Positions 1-6,513 are shown, counted from the first letter of the stretch. The stretch: 17,515 nt of DNA from Desulfobulbus sp. (GCA_028684915.1 JAQUEZ010000121.1:1-17515); one strand, 5' to 3'. Made by a program: numbers and translations. The notes: a model not told the origin generated them from the letters alone.

Positions 1-126
1 TCTTCTTCGGACAACTGGGAAACGTTCAGGTGGGTCTTGCAAAAACTGCGGGAAGGAAGGCGAAAAAACGGGCAGGGGGGTCAAATTTTCGGTGGCGGGT
101 GGGTCAGTAATTCATCGGCGGTGACA
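1..126 (+). mobile_element. Right end of an IS21-like insertion sequence (partial)
   Basis: The last 26 bases of this segment (101-126), read on the minus strand, start TGTCACC and end CTGACCC. They match the sequence starting at 17390 at 22 of 26 positions. A further internal GGGGTCA motif lies near 76-82. TG...CA termini and repeated subterminal TGACC/GGTCA motifs are typical of IS21-family ends. The tail of the element's last gene may lie in 1-75, but I could not identify a convincing IstB C-terminus. The element stops at 126, followed by the CCCTCAT target duplicate. Confidence 0.7.
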
Positions 127-133
127 CCCTCAT
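127..133. repeat. 7-bp target-site duplication of the IS21-like element, right copy
   Basis: CCCTCAT directly follows the IS terminus at 126 and is identical to 17383-17389, which directly precedes the other terminus at 17390. A duplication of this size fits IS21-family transposition. Confidence 0.72.
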
Positions 134-236
134 CGGTATATGAAAGTATTACCTTAATATATTTTTTCTCTGGGGTAACATAATGGGAAAATCTGCCTGC
201 CAATATAGAGCTGCCTTATGTGGCGAAGACAAGGTT

Positions 237-266
237 TCTCGTGTATCATGTTAATGATACACGAGA
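237..266. promoter_or_regulatory. Perfect 13-bp-arm dyad upstream of parA (operator or centromere candidate)
   Basis: Arms 237-249 and 254-266 are perfect reverse complements around a 4-base centre. A further half-site ATGATACAC lies at 272-280, with more ATGAT-type repeats up to about 296. The site sits just upstream of the preferred parA start (310). In ParA plus RHH partition systems the RHH partner binds short repeats upstream of the operon, both to repress it and as centromere. That role is inferred here. No convincing promoter was found in 134-236. Confidence 0.55.
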
Positions 267-309
267 CAAACATGATACACATGATGAAGATGATAATGGG
301 TGGTCAAGG

Positions 310-945
310 ATGATAGTTGCGATTGTGAATCAGAAAGGTGGGTGTGGGAAGACAACGGTGGCTGTCAACCTCGCCCTTGGCACCGCCGGGGTCAAGAGAA
401 AGACGGCCCTGGTCGATGCCGACGAACAAGGCACCTGCATGAAGTTTTATAAGACCTACGAAACAGAACACCTGCACCTGTATCCGGCTGGAAATGATGT
501 CCGTAAACTGGTCAAAGGTCTGAGGGAAGACTTTATCTTCATTGATACGCCACCCCACGCCGCCGACATCATGATGCTGGCGATGATGGAAGCGGACTTG
601 ATCATTATCCCTACCAGGCCCAGACCCTACGACCTTCACGCTAGCGGCAATACGGTAAAAATCTACCGGACCATCCAGGAAAAATTGGGGTGGGCTCCTC
701 CTGCTTTCTTTCTCCTCAATCAAGTGAAAGAAGGCACCCTGTTGAGCAAAGAGGCTCCCGATTTCATCGCTGAAAATTTTAAGTTACCGATACTCAAAAC
801 GGTGCTTCACGACTTCGAGGTTTATGGTCAAGCACCTCTTTCAGGTCAATCCGTTATCCAGTACGCGCCGAAGCACAAGGCAACCAAAGAGTTGGCTAAC
901 CTCTTGATTGAGATGAACAGGGCGTATAAATCAGTTAAGAGATAA
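310..945 (+). CDS. parA: ParA-family partition ATPase
   Basis: Deviant Walker-A ATPase of the ParA/MinD family that drives plasmid segregation on the nucleoid. The P-loop KGGCGKTT is at residues 9-16 with the signature lysine at K9, the A' motif VDAD at 35-38, and the Walker B-like FIFIDTPP at 75-82. The protein is 211 aa with no N-terminal DNA-binding domain, as in small type Ib ParA proteins that pair with RHH centromere binders. The frame stays open back to a GTG at 220. Those extra 30 codons only translate the operator repeats and place charged filler before the beta strand that normally starts ParA, so ATG 310 is preferred despite a modest ribosome site (AAGG). It heads an operon with the RHH gene (992) and the Rep candidate (1243). 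Confidence 0.9.
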   Translation: MIVAIVNQKGGCGKTTVAVNLALGTAGVKRKTALVDADEQGTCMKFYKTYETEHLHLYPAGNDVRKLVKGLREDFIFIDTPPHAADIMMLAMMEADLIIIPTRPRPYDLHASGNTVKIYRTIQEKLGWAPPAFFLLNQVKEGTLLSKEAPDFIAENFKLPILKTVLHDFEVYGQAPLSGQSVIQYAPKHKATKELANLLIEMNRAYKSVKR

Positions 946-947
946 AA

Positions 948-989
948 ATGATATTTATGATAAAAATAATAAAAATGACAAAGGTGACA
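948..989. repeat. Five 9-bp-phased hexamer repeats between parA and its RHH partner (parS candidate)
   Basis: ATGATA (948), ATGATA (957), ATAATA (966), ATGACA (975) and GTGACA (984) lie at an exact 9-bp period, separated by AT-rich triplets. The segment is intergenic, so codon structure does not explain the period. The hexamer resembles the ATGATA core of the dyad upstream of parA. Tandem short direct repeats are typical recognition sites of RHH partition proteins. Function is inferred. Confidence 0.5.
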
Positions 990-991
990 AC

Positions 992-1246
992 GTGGCAAAA
1001 AAATCGTTATTGACGGCGATGGCCGAGAAACCGGCAGACAGAAGCGATGAAGATTTATTGAAGGAGGTTAAAGGGAAGACAATCAAGGGCTATGGCAAGA
1101 CGGCCGGGGAAGAAGTTAAACGGATGAATATTTTTTTGCCCGAACACTTGCACCGACAGCTTAAAAGCACGGCCGGTGCAAGCGGTGTGACTATGAACGA
1201 CATCATTGTTGACTTGATCAAGAACCATGTTGGTGGCAAGTCATGA
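992..1246 (+). CDS. Ribbon-helix-helix partition partner (ParB-like, centromere binding)
   Basis: An 84-aa protein with a basic, probably flexible N-terminus (residues 1-40) and a C-terminal RHH fold: a strand at RMNIFLPE (about 44-51) followed by two helices ending near residue 80. This is the shape of ParG/omega-type partners, whose N-terminal tail stimulates the ParA ATPase. It starts with GTG after a weak AAAGG site, follows parA by 46 bases, and its stop overlaps the ATG of the next gene by 4 bases (ATGA), indicating translational coupling. It is not a classical ParB. Assignment rests on fold pattern and position directly after parA. Confidence 0.75.
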   Translation: MAKKSLLTAMAEKPADRSDEDLLKEVKGKTIKGYGKTAGEEVKRMNIFLPEHLHRQLKSTAGASGVTMNDIIVDLIKNHVGGKS

Positions 1247-1842
1247 GCGAGGCACCAAAACAACTTGATATGTTTCAGGCCACAACGTCCTGGTTTCATG
1301 TCTTCAAGAGTATGATTGATAACGGCGATCTGGCGAGGTTGCCTGGATCAGCGGTAAAGGTTTATTTAGTCGTTAAAGCGTTCACTAATTTTTCAACGGG
1401 CAGGGCTTTCCCTGCATTGGAAACCATCGCAGAAAAGGCCGGTGTGTCATTGTCTCAAGTGCAGCGAGAACTCAAAACCCTTGAAAAATTTGGCTACATC
1501 ACCAAGACAAAGAGCGGTCGCCATAACGTCTATGTTCTCCGGGAGAAGGTCGAGATAACTGATGACAGCGGTCGGCCGGCAGCAACGGCAACGTGGGACT
1601 ATTTGCCGGGAGGCGTCAAAGATGCTGTTGCTGATTTAAAAAACGTCCTGGTTACCGGCGAACTTGGCAACGCAAAGGTGGTGCACATTGAACGGCTACA
1701 AATCAACGTCAACCATTTGTATGACAACGCCGTAAACTACAACGTTCAGCAGTTTATGGCCGACCTGGACAAGCTGCCCGGGGAACTGCGCGATAAGGTG
1801 GTTAAAGCATGGGAAGCCAGCAAGAAAAAAGGTGAAAGCTAA
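1243..1842 (+). CDS. Winged-helix DNA-binding protein, probable plasmid replication initiator
   Basis: A 199-aa protein with a helix-turn-helix/winged-helix domain at about residues 30-105. The recognition section includes ETIAEKAGVSLSQVQRELKTL, a pattern seen in HTH_36-type domains, followed by a wing around FGYITKTKSGRHNVYVL. The C-terminal half is helical and unrecognised. It is translationally coupled to the RHH gene and is followed within 12 bases by iteron-like repeats and an AT-rich segment, the usual order of rep gene and origin. No other replication gene is present. The initiator role is inferred from this context; a purely transcriptional regulator of the par operon is the alternative. 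Confidence 0.65.
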   Translation: MSEAPKQLDMFQATTSWFHVFKSMIDNGDLARLPGSAVKVYLVVKAFTNFSTGRAFPALETIAEKAGVSLSQVQRELKTLEKFGYITKTKSGRHNVYVLREKVEITDDSGRPAATATWDYLPGGVKDAVADLKNVLVTGELGNAKVVHIERLQINVNHLYDNAVNYNVQQFMADLDKLPGELRDKVVKAWEASKKKGES

Positions 1843-1853
1843 CCACCAAGTCA

Positions 1854-1985
1854 ACACTGGTCGCGGATGACTAGTGTCATGGGTGACCAGTGTTTCGGGA
1901 TAATGGTGGTCGTGAGTGACCAGCATTATGGGGTAATACTGGTCATGAGTGACCAGCTAACTATATTTTTTATATATTAAAAGAA
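1854..1985. other. Candidate vegetative origin: iterons plus AT-rich stretch
   Basis: Four related dyads of GGTC, five bases, TGACCAG type occur. Their TGACYAG right halves are at 1868-1874, 1884-1890, 1917-1923 and 1950-1956. The last three are exactly 33 bp apart, and the two 33-bp units (1884-1916, 1917-1949) share GGG, TAAT, TGGTC and TGAG at matching positions. The first dyad (1854-1877) has 9-bp arms with one mismatch. The array is followed by an A/T-only run at about 1962-1980. Iterons beside an AT-rich melting region directly after a Rep-like gene fit an oriV. I saw no clear DnaA box. Confidence 0.6.
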
Positions 1986-2244
1986 GAGAGGTTTTCAACC
2001 TCAAAACAATTCCTGGCGACGCCAGAAGGAAAGGACCGATAATAAATATCAAGCGATCCATTCAACGATAAGCAGATTGGGAATTGATAAATTTAGGGCC
2101 CTCGACTACGAGCTGCTCAAGATGATAAAAGCAAATTTAATTCACGCCACCCAAAGGGGAAGGACCTCCTGGGAAAATTTTTTGTTGGTGAAAACCCAAA
2201 AAAAACCAATTTGCTGCCTGACGGCAGTCAGAAACAACAAATAA
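1981..2244 (+). other. Open frame with protein-like composition but no clear start
   Basis: The frame starting at 1981 stays open to a TAA at 2242-2244. From about codon 20 it reads like protein, for example KYQAIHSTISRLG and DYELLKMIKANL. The only in-frame ATG is at 2122. There is no convincing ribosome site, so this may be a decayed gene, a rare-start gene or chance. Within it are two small perfect hairpins next to the iterons (stems 1988-1993/1997-2002 and 2013-2018/2020-2025) that may belong to the origin. I do not recognise the product. From 2245 to 2425 I see nothing convincing. Confidence 0.25.
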
Positions 2245-2425
2245 CTGCTTCCTTGAAAGGAAAATAAATCCTCCCCCTTTTAAACATCATTCCGTCTACG
2301 CACCTTCCCCTCCAATGCCACCAACAACCAGCCTGTGCGCTCTCAAATTACATTTCCAAACCCAAACGTATAGTGGGGGACCGATTAAGCTAAAAATCGC
2401 CTGGGGAGCGGCAGAGAGAAAATTC

Positions 2426-2474
2426 TTGCCTTCCAAGTGGAGCGGTTTTAGAGTACACGTTATGCGTATAACGT
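2426..2474 (+). promoter_or_regulatory. Promoter and palindromic operator of the mazEF-like pair
   Basis: TTGCCT (2426-2431), a 17-base spacer and TAGAGT (2449-2454) make a plausible sigma-70 promoter. Directly downstream, 2457-2474 is an 18-bp dyad with perfect 7-bp arms ACGTTAT/ATAACGT, placed where a bound repressor would block transcription. RHH antitoxins usually repress their own operon. A strong AGGAGG ribosome site lies at 2481-2486 before ATG 2493. Confidence 0.5.
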
Positions 2475-2492
2475 ACAAATAGGAGGGAGCTA

Positions 2493-2723
2493 ATGCATAA
2501 ACGAATGACCATTACCCTTGATGAAGCGGTCTATGACGGACTGTATCGAAGGATAGGTAAACGAAAAATGAGTCAATTCATTGAAGACCTGTTGAGGCCG
2601 CATGTGCTGGATACGGCTCTTGAAGCCGGATACGAGGCAATGGCCGCCGACCATGAACGAGAGGCTGAGGCGCAGGAGTGGTGCAACGGTCTGGCTGGAG
2701 ATATGGCCCATGAAACGCGGTGA
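2493..2723 (+). CDS. mazE: RHH antitoxin (MazE-type partner of MazF)
   Basis: A 76-aa protein with an N-terminal RHH domain: strand KRMTITLDE (3-11), helix around DGLYRRIG, then a second helix SQFIEDLLRPHV at about residues 27-38. An acidic C-terminal tail (about 45-76) is the part expected to wrap and neutralise the toxin. The start is fixed by AGGAGG at 2481. It overlaps the toxin gene by 14 bases, as in coupled TA operons. The dyad at 2457-2474 is the likely autoregulatory site. It is an RHH rather than an AbrB-fold MazE, so the symbol is used by analogy. Confidence 0.8.
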   Translation: MHKRMTITLDEAVYDGLYRRIGKRKMSQFIEDLLRPHVLDTALEAGYEAMAADHEREAEAQEWCNGLAGDMAHETR

Positions 2724-3036
2724 GGTTTGGTGGGTGGAATTCGATCCGGCGGTGGGGAGCGAGATCCGTAAGACCCGGCCCGCAGTCATTGTCAGTAACG
2801 ACGCGGCGAACCGGCACTTGTCGAGGGTTGTTGTTGTGCCGTTGACAAGCAATACCAGCCGTCAGTATCCCGGTGAAGCTTTGGTGACGATGGCCGGAAA
2901 GAAGGGGAAAGCCTTGGCCGATCAAATCATGGCAGCGGACAAATCCCGACTTAAAAATCAACTTGGCTGTTTGTCCAAAGAAGATATGCGAGCGGTTGAA
3001 GACGCTATTCTAACGCATCTCGGAATGCCCAAGTAA
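2710..3036 (+). CDS. mazF: MazF/PemK-family endoribonuclease toxin
   Basis: A 108-aa sequence-specific mRNA interferase that stabilises the plasmid by post-segregational killing or growth arrest. It begins MKRGEVWWVEFDP, the family's opening strand. It retains the conserved TRPAVIVSN segment with the catalytic-type arginine R23, and the VVPLTS motif with T46/S47 at the active site. Length is normal for the family. The frame is open upstream to 2602, but ATG 2710 is chosen because the family starts here and the antitoxin gene overlaps the extension. It looks intact and functional. Confidence 0.9.
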   Translation: MKRGEVWWVEFDPAVGSEIRKTRPAVIVSNDAANRHLSRVVVVPLTSNTSRQYPGEALVTMAGKKGKALADQIMAADKSRLKNQLGCLSKEDMRAVEDAILTHLGMPK

Positions 3037-3097
3037 GCCTTTGCTCCATTGTCTTGCATACGGATTTATTAATTTTTAATTTCCAAGAGTTCAATCC

Positions 3098-3119
3098 GAA
3101 AGTTTATGGCTTAACTTTC
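3098..3119. terminator. Weak hairpin between convergent mazF and the traD-like gene
   Basis: GAAAGTT (3098-3104) and AACTTTC (3113-3119) form a 7-bp stem with an 8-base loop. It lies between two convergent genes. The stem is AT-rich and lacks a strong T run, so terminator function is uncertain. Confidence 0.25.
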
Positions 3120-3140
3120 TAGGGTTCCACCTCGCCCTGG

Positions 3141-3605
3141 TCAATAAGATGTAACACCTTCGCCCCTTTCAAGAGCAGTTTTAACGCTCAATTCTTTTAG
3201 CTTTGCCTCGCCTTTTTCTCTCCAGTTTTTCCGCCTCTCAGCATCTTCAATCGTGGCGGCTGCAAGCAGTATTCCCAATAGCTCGGCATGACTCCGATCT
3301 TCAAGTTTTGCTAGGTCAAAAAGTACACCCTGCTGGATGAGCCGGTGCGTTCTTTCTTTCCGTTCAGCTTCTTTGGCCTTTTTTTTGTCATCGTTGATGA
3401 GTGTAGCAGCGGCGGTTCTGGCTTTAGCTGCTCTTTCGTTGGCTTTTTCAGCACGGATGAGAGCCGTTAGATATTTTTCTTCTTGTGGTGTTCTGTCGGT
3501 TTTTTCAACCAAAAGAACCAGCATTTTTTGTTGTTCTGTTGGAGTCTTCAAACCCTTGATATATGTTATCCGGTTTTCAATCCAGTTTGTTTTTTCTTTT
3601 TCCAT
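3141..3605 (-). CDS. TraD/MobC-like mobilization accessory protein
   Basis: A 154-aa, highly charged helical protein. Residues 84-115, including RTHRLIQQGVLFDLAKL and AELLGILLAA, match the pattern of the small TraD-type conjugal proteins and their MobC-like equivalents, which sit divergently from MOBQ relaxase genes and help them open oriT. The upstream part (40-83) is alanine/lysine/glutamate-rich and probably a long helix. Start 3605 is chosen over the upstream ATG at 3683 because AAGGAG precedes it at suitable spacing and the 26 extra residues are low-complexity. The divergent spacer up to mobA contains oriT, as for mobC in RSF1010. Confidence 0.65.
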   Translation of the reverse strand: MEKEKTNWIENRITYIKGLKTPTEQQKMLVLLVEKTDRTPQEEKYLTALIRAEKANERAAKARTAAATLINDDKKKAKEAERKERTHRLIQQGVLFDLAKLEDRSHAELLGILLAAATIEDAERRKNWREKGEAKLKELSVKTALERGEGVTSY

Positions 3606-3744
3606 GGCGTAATCACTCCTTGTTTGGTCGTTTTTTGTGCGGCGGTTGTTTCTATATTTCGCCGTTTTCATGGGTAAATGCAAGCTTATTTTTTATGGAC
3701 CATCGGTGGTCTCGGTGGTAAGGTACCTCCTGATGGTAATTAGG

Positions 3745-3781
3745 AGGGCGCACTTAGTTGTTTCTCTGCTTCGCGAGAAAC
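3745..3781 (-). other. oriT: Origin of transfer (oriT) of RSF1010/R1162 type
   Basis: On the minus strand a 7-bp inverted repeat GTTTCTC/GAGAAAC (arms 3775-3781 and 3760-3766, 8-base spacer) is followed after 3 bases by TAAGTGCGCCCT (3756-3745). This is the known RSF1010/R1162 arrangement: a relaxase-binding hairpin, then the nic core, cut between G and C of GCG/CCC, here between 3749 and 3748. It lies between the divergent accessory gene and mobA. Nearby are two CGGTGGT direct repeats 9 bp apart (3704, 3713) and a GGTCTG/CAGACC dyad (3787-3813) that could bind the accessory protein or control either promoter. Confidence 0.9.
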
Positions 3782-3831
3782 AGTGCGGTCTGCGACGCGA
3801 ACAGCGACAGACCCCAAGGAAAAAAAGAATA

Positions 3832-4728
3832 ATGGCATCATACCATTGCACGGTAAAGGTAGGAGGCAAGGGCAAAGCCGGACCACACGCCGAATACATA
3901 GCCAGAGAAGGCAAATATAGCGACAACAAACGCCAAGAGGATTTAGAGGCAACAGGAGCGGAAAATATGCCAAGGTGGGCTGAACATGCCCCGGCGTACT
4001 TCTGGAAAGCAGCCGATGAATTTGAACGGGTCAACGGTGCCACATATAGAGAAATAGAAATTGCATTACCGCGAGAGCTTACACCCGATCAGCGACGCGA
4101 ATTGGTCGAAGATTTTGTTAAAAAAGAGATAGGAGAAAAACACGCTTGCCAGTGGGCGATACATACGCCACGGGCGGCATTGGAAAGGGAAGAACAGCCC
4201 CATGCCCACATCATGTATAGTGAGCGAACGATGGACGGTATTGACCGTGATCCTGAACAATATTTCAAAAGGTATAACGCCAAGGCACCGGACCGGGGCG
4301 GGTGCCGTAAGGATAGTGCTGGCACCGAGGAACGCTTACAGTCCACACGCAAGTTATGGGCTGACCTGCAAAACGCCCACCTTGAACGGCACGGTCACGA
4401 TGCGAGGGTGGACCATCGCACCCTCGACGCTCAAGGTCTTGACCGCGATCCTGAAATGCACTTGGGTGCAATCGGGGTTAGCAAGCTCACCGATCAGGAC
4501 CGAAAAATTCTACTGGAACACCGAGCAGCCGAGACCGAACGGGTAAGGGCTGCCGACCATGTGGAAGTGCGGGCGTACCTTTGTGGGGCCGTTGATGGAA
4601 TCCGGAGAAATCATGTGCTTGAACAGGAAAAACAGGAAAGGGCCGCAGTCCGGAAGCTGGAAGAGATGGAAAAAATGCAGGAGCTCGACCGAAGTCACAA
4701 AAACAAGGATCGTGGATTTAGCCGATAG
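3832..4728 (+). CDS. mobA: MobA/MobL-family relaxase (MOBQ)
   Basis: A 298-aa relaxase that nicks oriT and leads the strand during conjugative mobilization. It parallels the N-terminal third of RSF1010 MobA: AEYIAREGKY with the probable catalytic tyrosine Y22, QPHAHIMYSER carrying the metal-binding histidines, then YFKRYNAKAP and GHDARVDHRTLDAQG. It lacks the large C-terminal primase (RepB') of RSF1010 MobA, and no RepA/RepC genes are present, so the mobilization module is paired with an unrelated replicon. ATG 3832 is chosen because the family starts M-x-x-Y-H and AAGGA precedes it; the frame is open further back across oriT. The C-terminus is a charged coiled-coil-like tail. The mobB-like gene follows after 14 bases. 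Confidence 0.92.
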   Translation: MASYHCTVKVGGKGKAGPHAEYIAREGKYSDNKRQEDLEATGAENMPRWAEHAPAYFWKAADEFERVNGATYREIEIALPRELTPDQRRELVEDFVKKEIGEKHACQWAIHTPRAALEREEQPHAHIMYSERTMDGIDRDPEQYFKRYNAKAPDRGGCRKDSAGTEERLQSTRKLWADLQNAHLERHGHDARVDHRTLDAQGLDRDPEMHLGAIGVSKLTDQDRKILLEHRAAETERVRAADHVEVRAYLCGAVDGIRRNHVLEQEKQERAAVRKLEEMEKMQELDRSHKNKDRGFSR

Positions 4729-4742
4729 GAGGCCACGCCCAT

Positions 4743-5270
4743 ATGGATGAAAAAAAATTGCTCGCGGTGCTGATAGATACCGCCGAGGAGCAGAGCGCGG
4801 CTAACGCCACACAATTGAAAGCGTTGGCCGGTGCCGTCAAAACGATAGCAGGCGTTGTACCGGCCATCCAACAGGTCGCAGGTGAGGAGATAGGGAAAGA
4901 GGCGAGAAAAGCTTTTGCTGAAACCAACAGCGAAGCGGTGAAGGTTGCAAGTGCGCTTGAAGAAATGCACAAAAAGGCTAAGCAGGTCGCCAGCACTATA
5001 CAAAAAAAGACACTGGTGCAAGCAGCCTACCCCTTGGCGCTTGCACTCCTGGTGGCTGTTTTGACCGTTACAAGTCTCAATTGGTACGTCGCTCTCAAAA
5101 GGGCTGAGTTGATCGAGCTTAAAAACCAAGCGGGGCAATGGGAGGAAAAAGCAGGCAAAGCGAAGCTGACCAACTGCGGATCGGCAAAACGCCTGTGCGT
5201 AAAGGTGGACCGCAGGGCCGGTGAATTTGGCGACAAGGGCGGCGTGTGGATGGTCATTGACGGGTACTAG
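4743..5270 (+). CDS. MobB-like membrane-anchored mobilization protein
   Basis: A 175-aa protein. Residues 10-90 are alanine-rich and helical, probably a coiled coil. A single membrane segment lies at about 93-116. A C-terminal soluble part of about 55 residues contains NCGSAKRLCVKVDRRAGEFG and ends in VIDGY. This C-terminal pattern and the position behind a MOBQ relaxase fit MobB-type accessory proteins, which may link the relaxosome to the membrane coupling protein. Its start follows mobA by 14 bases with GATAGGAGG as ribosome site, so the two are one operon ended by the hairpin at 5288. Assignment rests on position, membrane topology and tail motif. Confidence 0.6.
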   Translation: MDEKKLLAVLIDTAEEQSAANATQLKALAGAVKTIAGVVPAIQQVAGEEIGKEARKAFAETNSEAVKVASALEEMHKKAKQVASTIQKKTLVQAAYPLALALLVAVLTVTSLNWYVALKRAELIELKNQAGQWEEKAGKAKLTNCGSAKRLCVKVDRRAGEFGDKGGVWMVIDGY

Positions 5271-5287
5271 AGTGGGTCGTTTAGAAA

Positions 5288-5341
5288 ACGGAAAATAAAG
5301 CACAGTAAGATAATTCTATCTTACTGTGCTTTATTTTCCGT
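5288..5341. terminator. Strong bidirectional terminator between convergent operons
   Basis: A 25-bp perfect inverted repeat (5288-5312 with 5317-5341) around a 4-base loop. The stem has A-rich and T-rich flanks, so either strand would give a hairpin followed by U-rich RNA. It sits between the mob operon (+) and the UDG-like gene (-) and can terminate both. Its length and perfection exceed a usual intrinsic terminator. Confidence 0.8.
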
Positions 5342-5388
5342 AAGTGTACAATTTTTCCCCGATTTCCGAAACATCCCTTCTATGGGTT

Positions 5389-6051
5389 TCATCGATCAAG
5401 CACCTTCTTCACCAAACTCGATGGGTCAGTCTGAGAGGCAGTCCAGTCCGCGATGCTTGGGTGAGTGGCTACAATAACACTGACGCCACCGTTGCTGGCG
5501 AAGACAGAACTACGCCACTTCCTCTTGTTAATCTCAACAAATTCATCCGATTGGATGGTGGCCCTCAGTTGCTTTATGACATATTTCCCGACGGTTTGCC
5601 CAAAGCAAAGAATGGCTTTTGGCCGCAGAAGTTTTATGACTTGCGCATGAAATGGCCAACAAAGGTCGGCAAGACTTTGTGTATTGCCCTCAAGGTTTTT
5701 TTCTCGTTGCGAGCGAACAAAGATCAAGTTGCTGCATGGAACCATACCGGGAGCCAGGTCAAGACGAGCGAAGAGATGGAGCACTCTGGGTTGCATTTTA
5801 TGTGTCCCAGGCTTTGCGTCTCCCCATGACTCGTCTCGGTATGCCGACCAATCGTGTGGTTTCAGTGTCAGCACCTCTTGAGTATGTGATGCAACTGTCT
5901 CGGTTGCCTGTTTAATAGGGTCCCCTCCTGGATTTAAGCCCAGCACATAGAGCCTTGAAGGCGACGAAAAGGCGAGCCGCCCCGAGTAGAAGACTTTGCC
6001 CGAGTTAATAAGAAGGCTTGGGGGAATTAATTGTACGAGTTTATTTATCAT
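5389..6051 (-). CDS. Uracil-DNA glycosylase superfamily protein
   Basis: A 220-aa protein with the two hallmark segments of the UDG fold: RLYVLGLNPGGDP (33-45), corresponding to motif A (the GINPG-like form of MUG/TDG-type enzymes, with N40 in the catalytic position), and VATHPS (194-199), corresponding to the HPS form of motif B. A CFGQTVGKYV segment between them fits the core. Such enzymes remove modified bases from DNA, but members of this divergent kind are often of unknown substrate. It has no strong ribosome site. Before transposon insertion it lay 38 bases behind the 65-aa membrane protein gene on the same strand, so it was probably the last gene of the RHH/DUF4258 operon. The insertion separates it from the promoter at 14476-14504. 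Confidence 0.7.
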   Translation of the reverse strand: MINKLVQLIPPSLLINSGKVFYSGRLAFSSPSRLYVLGLNPGGDPIKQATETVASHTQEVLTLKPHDWSAYRDESWGDAKPGTHKMQPRVLHLFARLDLAPGMVPCSNLIFVRSQREKNLEGNTQSLADLCWPFHAQVIKLLRPKAILCFGQTVGKYVIKQLRATIQSDEFVEINKRKWRSSVFASNGGVSVIVATHPSIADWTASQTDPSSLVKKVLDR

Positions 6052-6089
6052 ATTATGATGGAATGAAGTTGAACGATAAAGAGATGTTT

Positions 6090-6228
6090 TTAAACAAACA
6101 GGAAATAACTTACTATAGAGGCTGGTAGTAGAAAAAAAAGAATTACTCCTAAACAGCTGTTTCCTCTGGTATTATTATTTTGTTTGTCTTTTTTTTGAAT
6201 TGTTTCGTATAAAATATAGTCCAAAGCT
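6090..6228 (-). pseudogene. 3' part of the 65-aa membrane protein gene split by the Tn3 element
   Basis: Read across the single-copy target AAGCT, this segment continues in frame from 13448-13385. It supplies residues 20-65, ending at TAA 6090-6092. The sequence goes from a polar stretch (KKDKQNNNTRGN) into a hydrophobic C-terminal segment (about 46-65), a probable membrane helix or tail anchor. As it stands it has no start codon or promoter of its own. The in-frame continuity over the junction, with no stop or frameshift, argues that the gene was intact until insertion. Confidence 0.8.
6224..6228. repeat. 5-bp target-site duplication of the Tn3 element, left copy
   Basis: AAGCT directly precedes the terminal GGGG of the left inverted repeat. 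The same five bases directly follow the right repeat at 13385-13389. Confidence 0.88.
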
Positions 6229-6266
6229 GGGGTTGTAAGCCGGAACCCCAGAAATTTCCGTCCACC
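6229..6266 (+). repeat. Outer left terminal inverted repeat of the Tn3 element
   Basis: It starts GGGGTTGTAAGCCGGAACC. It matches the minus-strand reading of 13384-13347 except for positions 2 and 5 and a late base. Similarity to the right end continues well beyond 38 bp, to about 6332, because this end also carries the tail of a tnpR gene. Confidence 0.88.
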
Positions 6267-6281
6267 ATTGCGTTTATCCCA

Positions 6282-6332
6282 CTATGCACCAGCAACCTCG
6301 TTCTCGATACTCACATCGTTAGCCGTACAGCT
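6282..6332 (-). pseudogene. Remnant: last 16 codons of a second tnpR (resolvase) gene
   Basis: The minus strand reads SCTANDVSIENEVAGA then TAG. The intact resolvase ends SCAANDESLKNEAAGA at 13331. Amino acids and nucleotides both match with scattered differences, so this end descends from a related, not identical, transposon's tnpR end. Homology stops near 6332. From there to 6513 I see no gene. Confidence 0.75.
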
Positions 6333-6513
6333 TGTTCTTTTACAGCAAGTTGGGACTCGTACAACTGCCGAAGATACCACAAGACTTTGTGTCCGGTTCG
6401 ATGAGCAGGATGTGGAAACTGAACCCAAAAGCCACCGCACCACATATCGACTCTACCCGTTTCGTGAGCAGACCTCCAAATACCCATTTATAAAAATAAG
6501 ATAGGTTTACCGT

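Noticed and set aside
220..309. N-terminal extension of ParA from GTG 220
   Set aside because: The 30 extra codons translate the operator dyad and repeats and precede the beta strand that normally begins ParA; ATG 310 fits the family.
2296..2478. 60-aa minus-strand frame upstream of mazEF
   Set aside because: It overlaps the mazEF promoter and operator and has no ribosome site or family pattern.
5344..5829. 161-aa plus-strand frame
   Set aside because: It is antisense to the UDG-like gene, whose frame carries the clear GLNPG and HPS motifs.
6268..6504. 78-aa plus-strand frame at the left transposon end
   Set aside because: It runs antisense through the tnpR remnant, has no ribosome site and no recognisable protein pattern.
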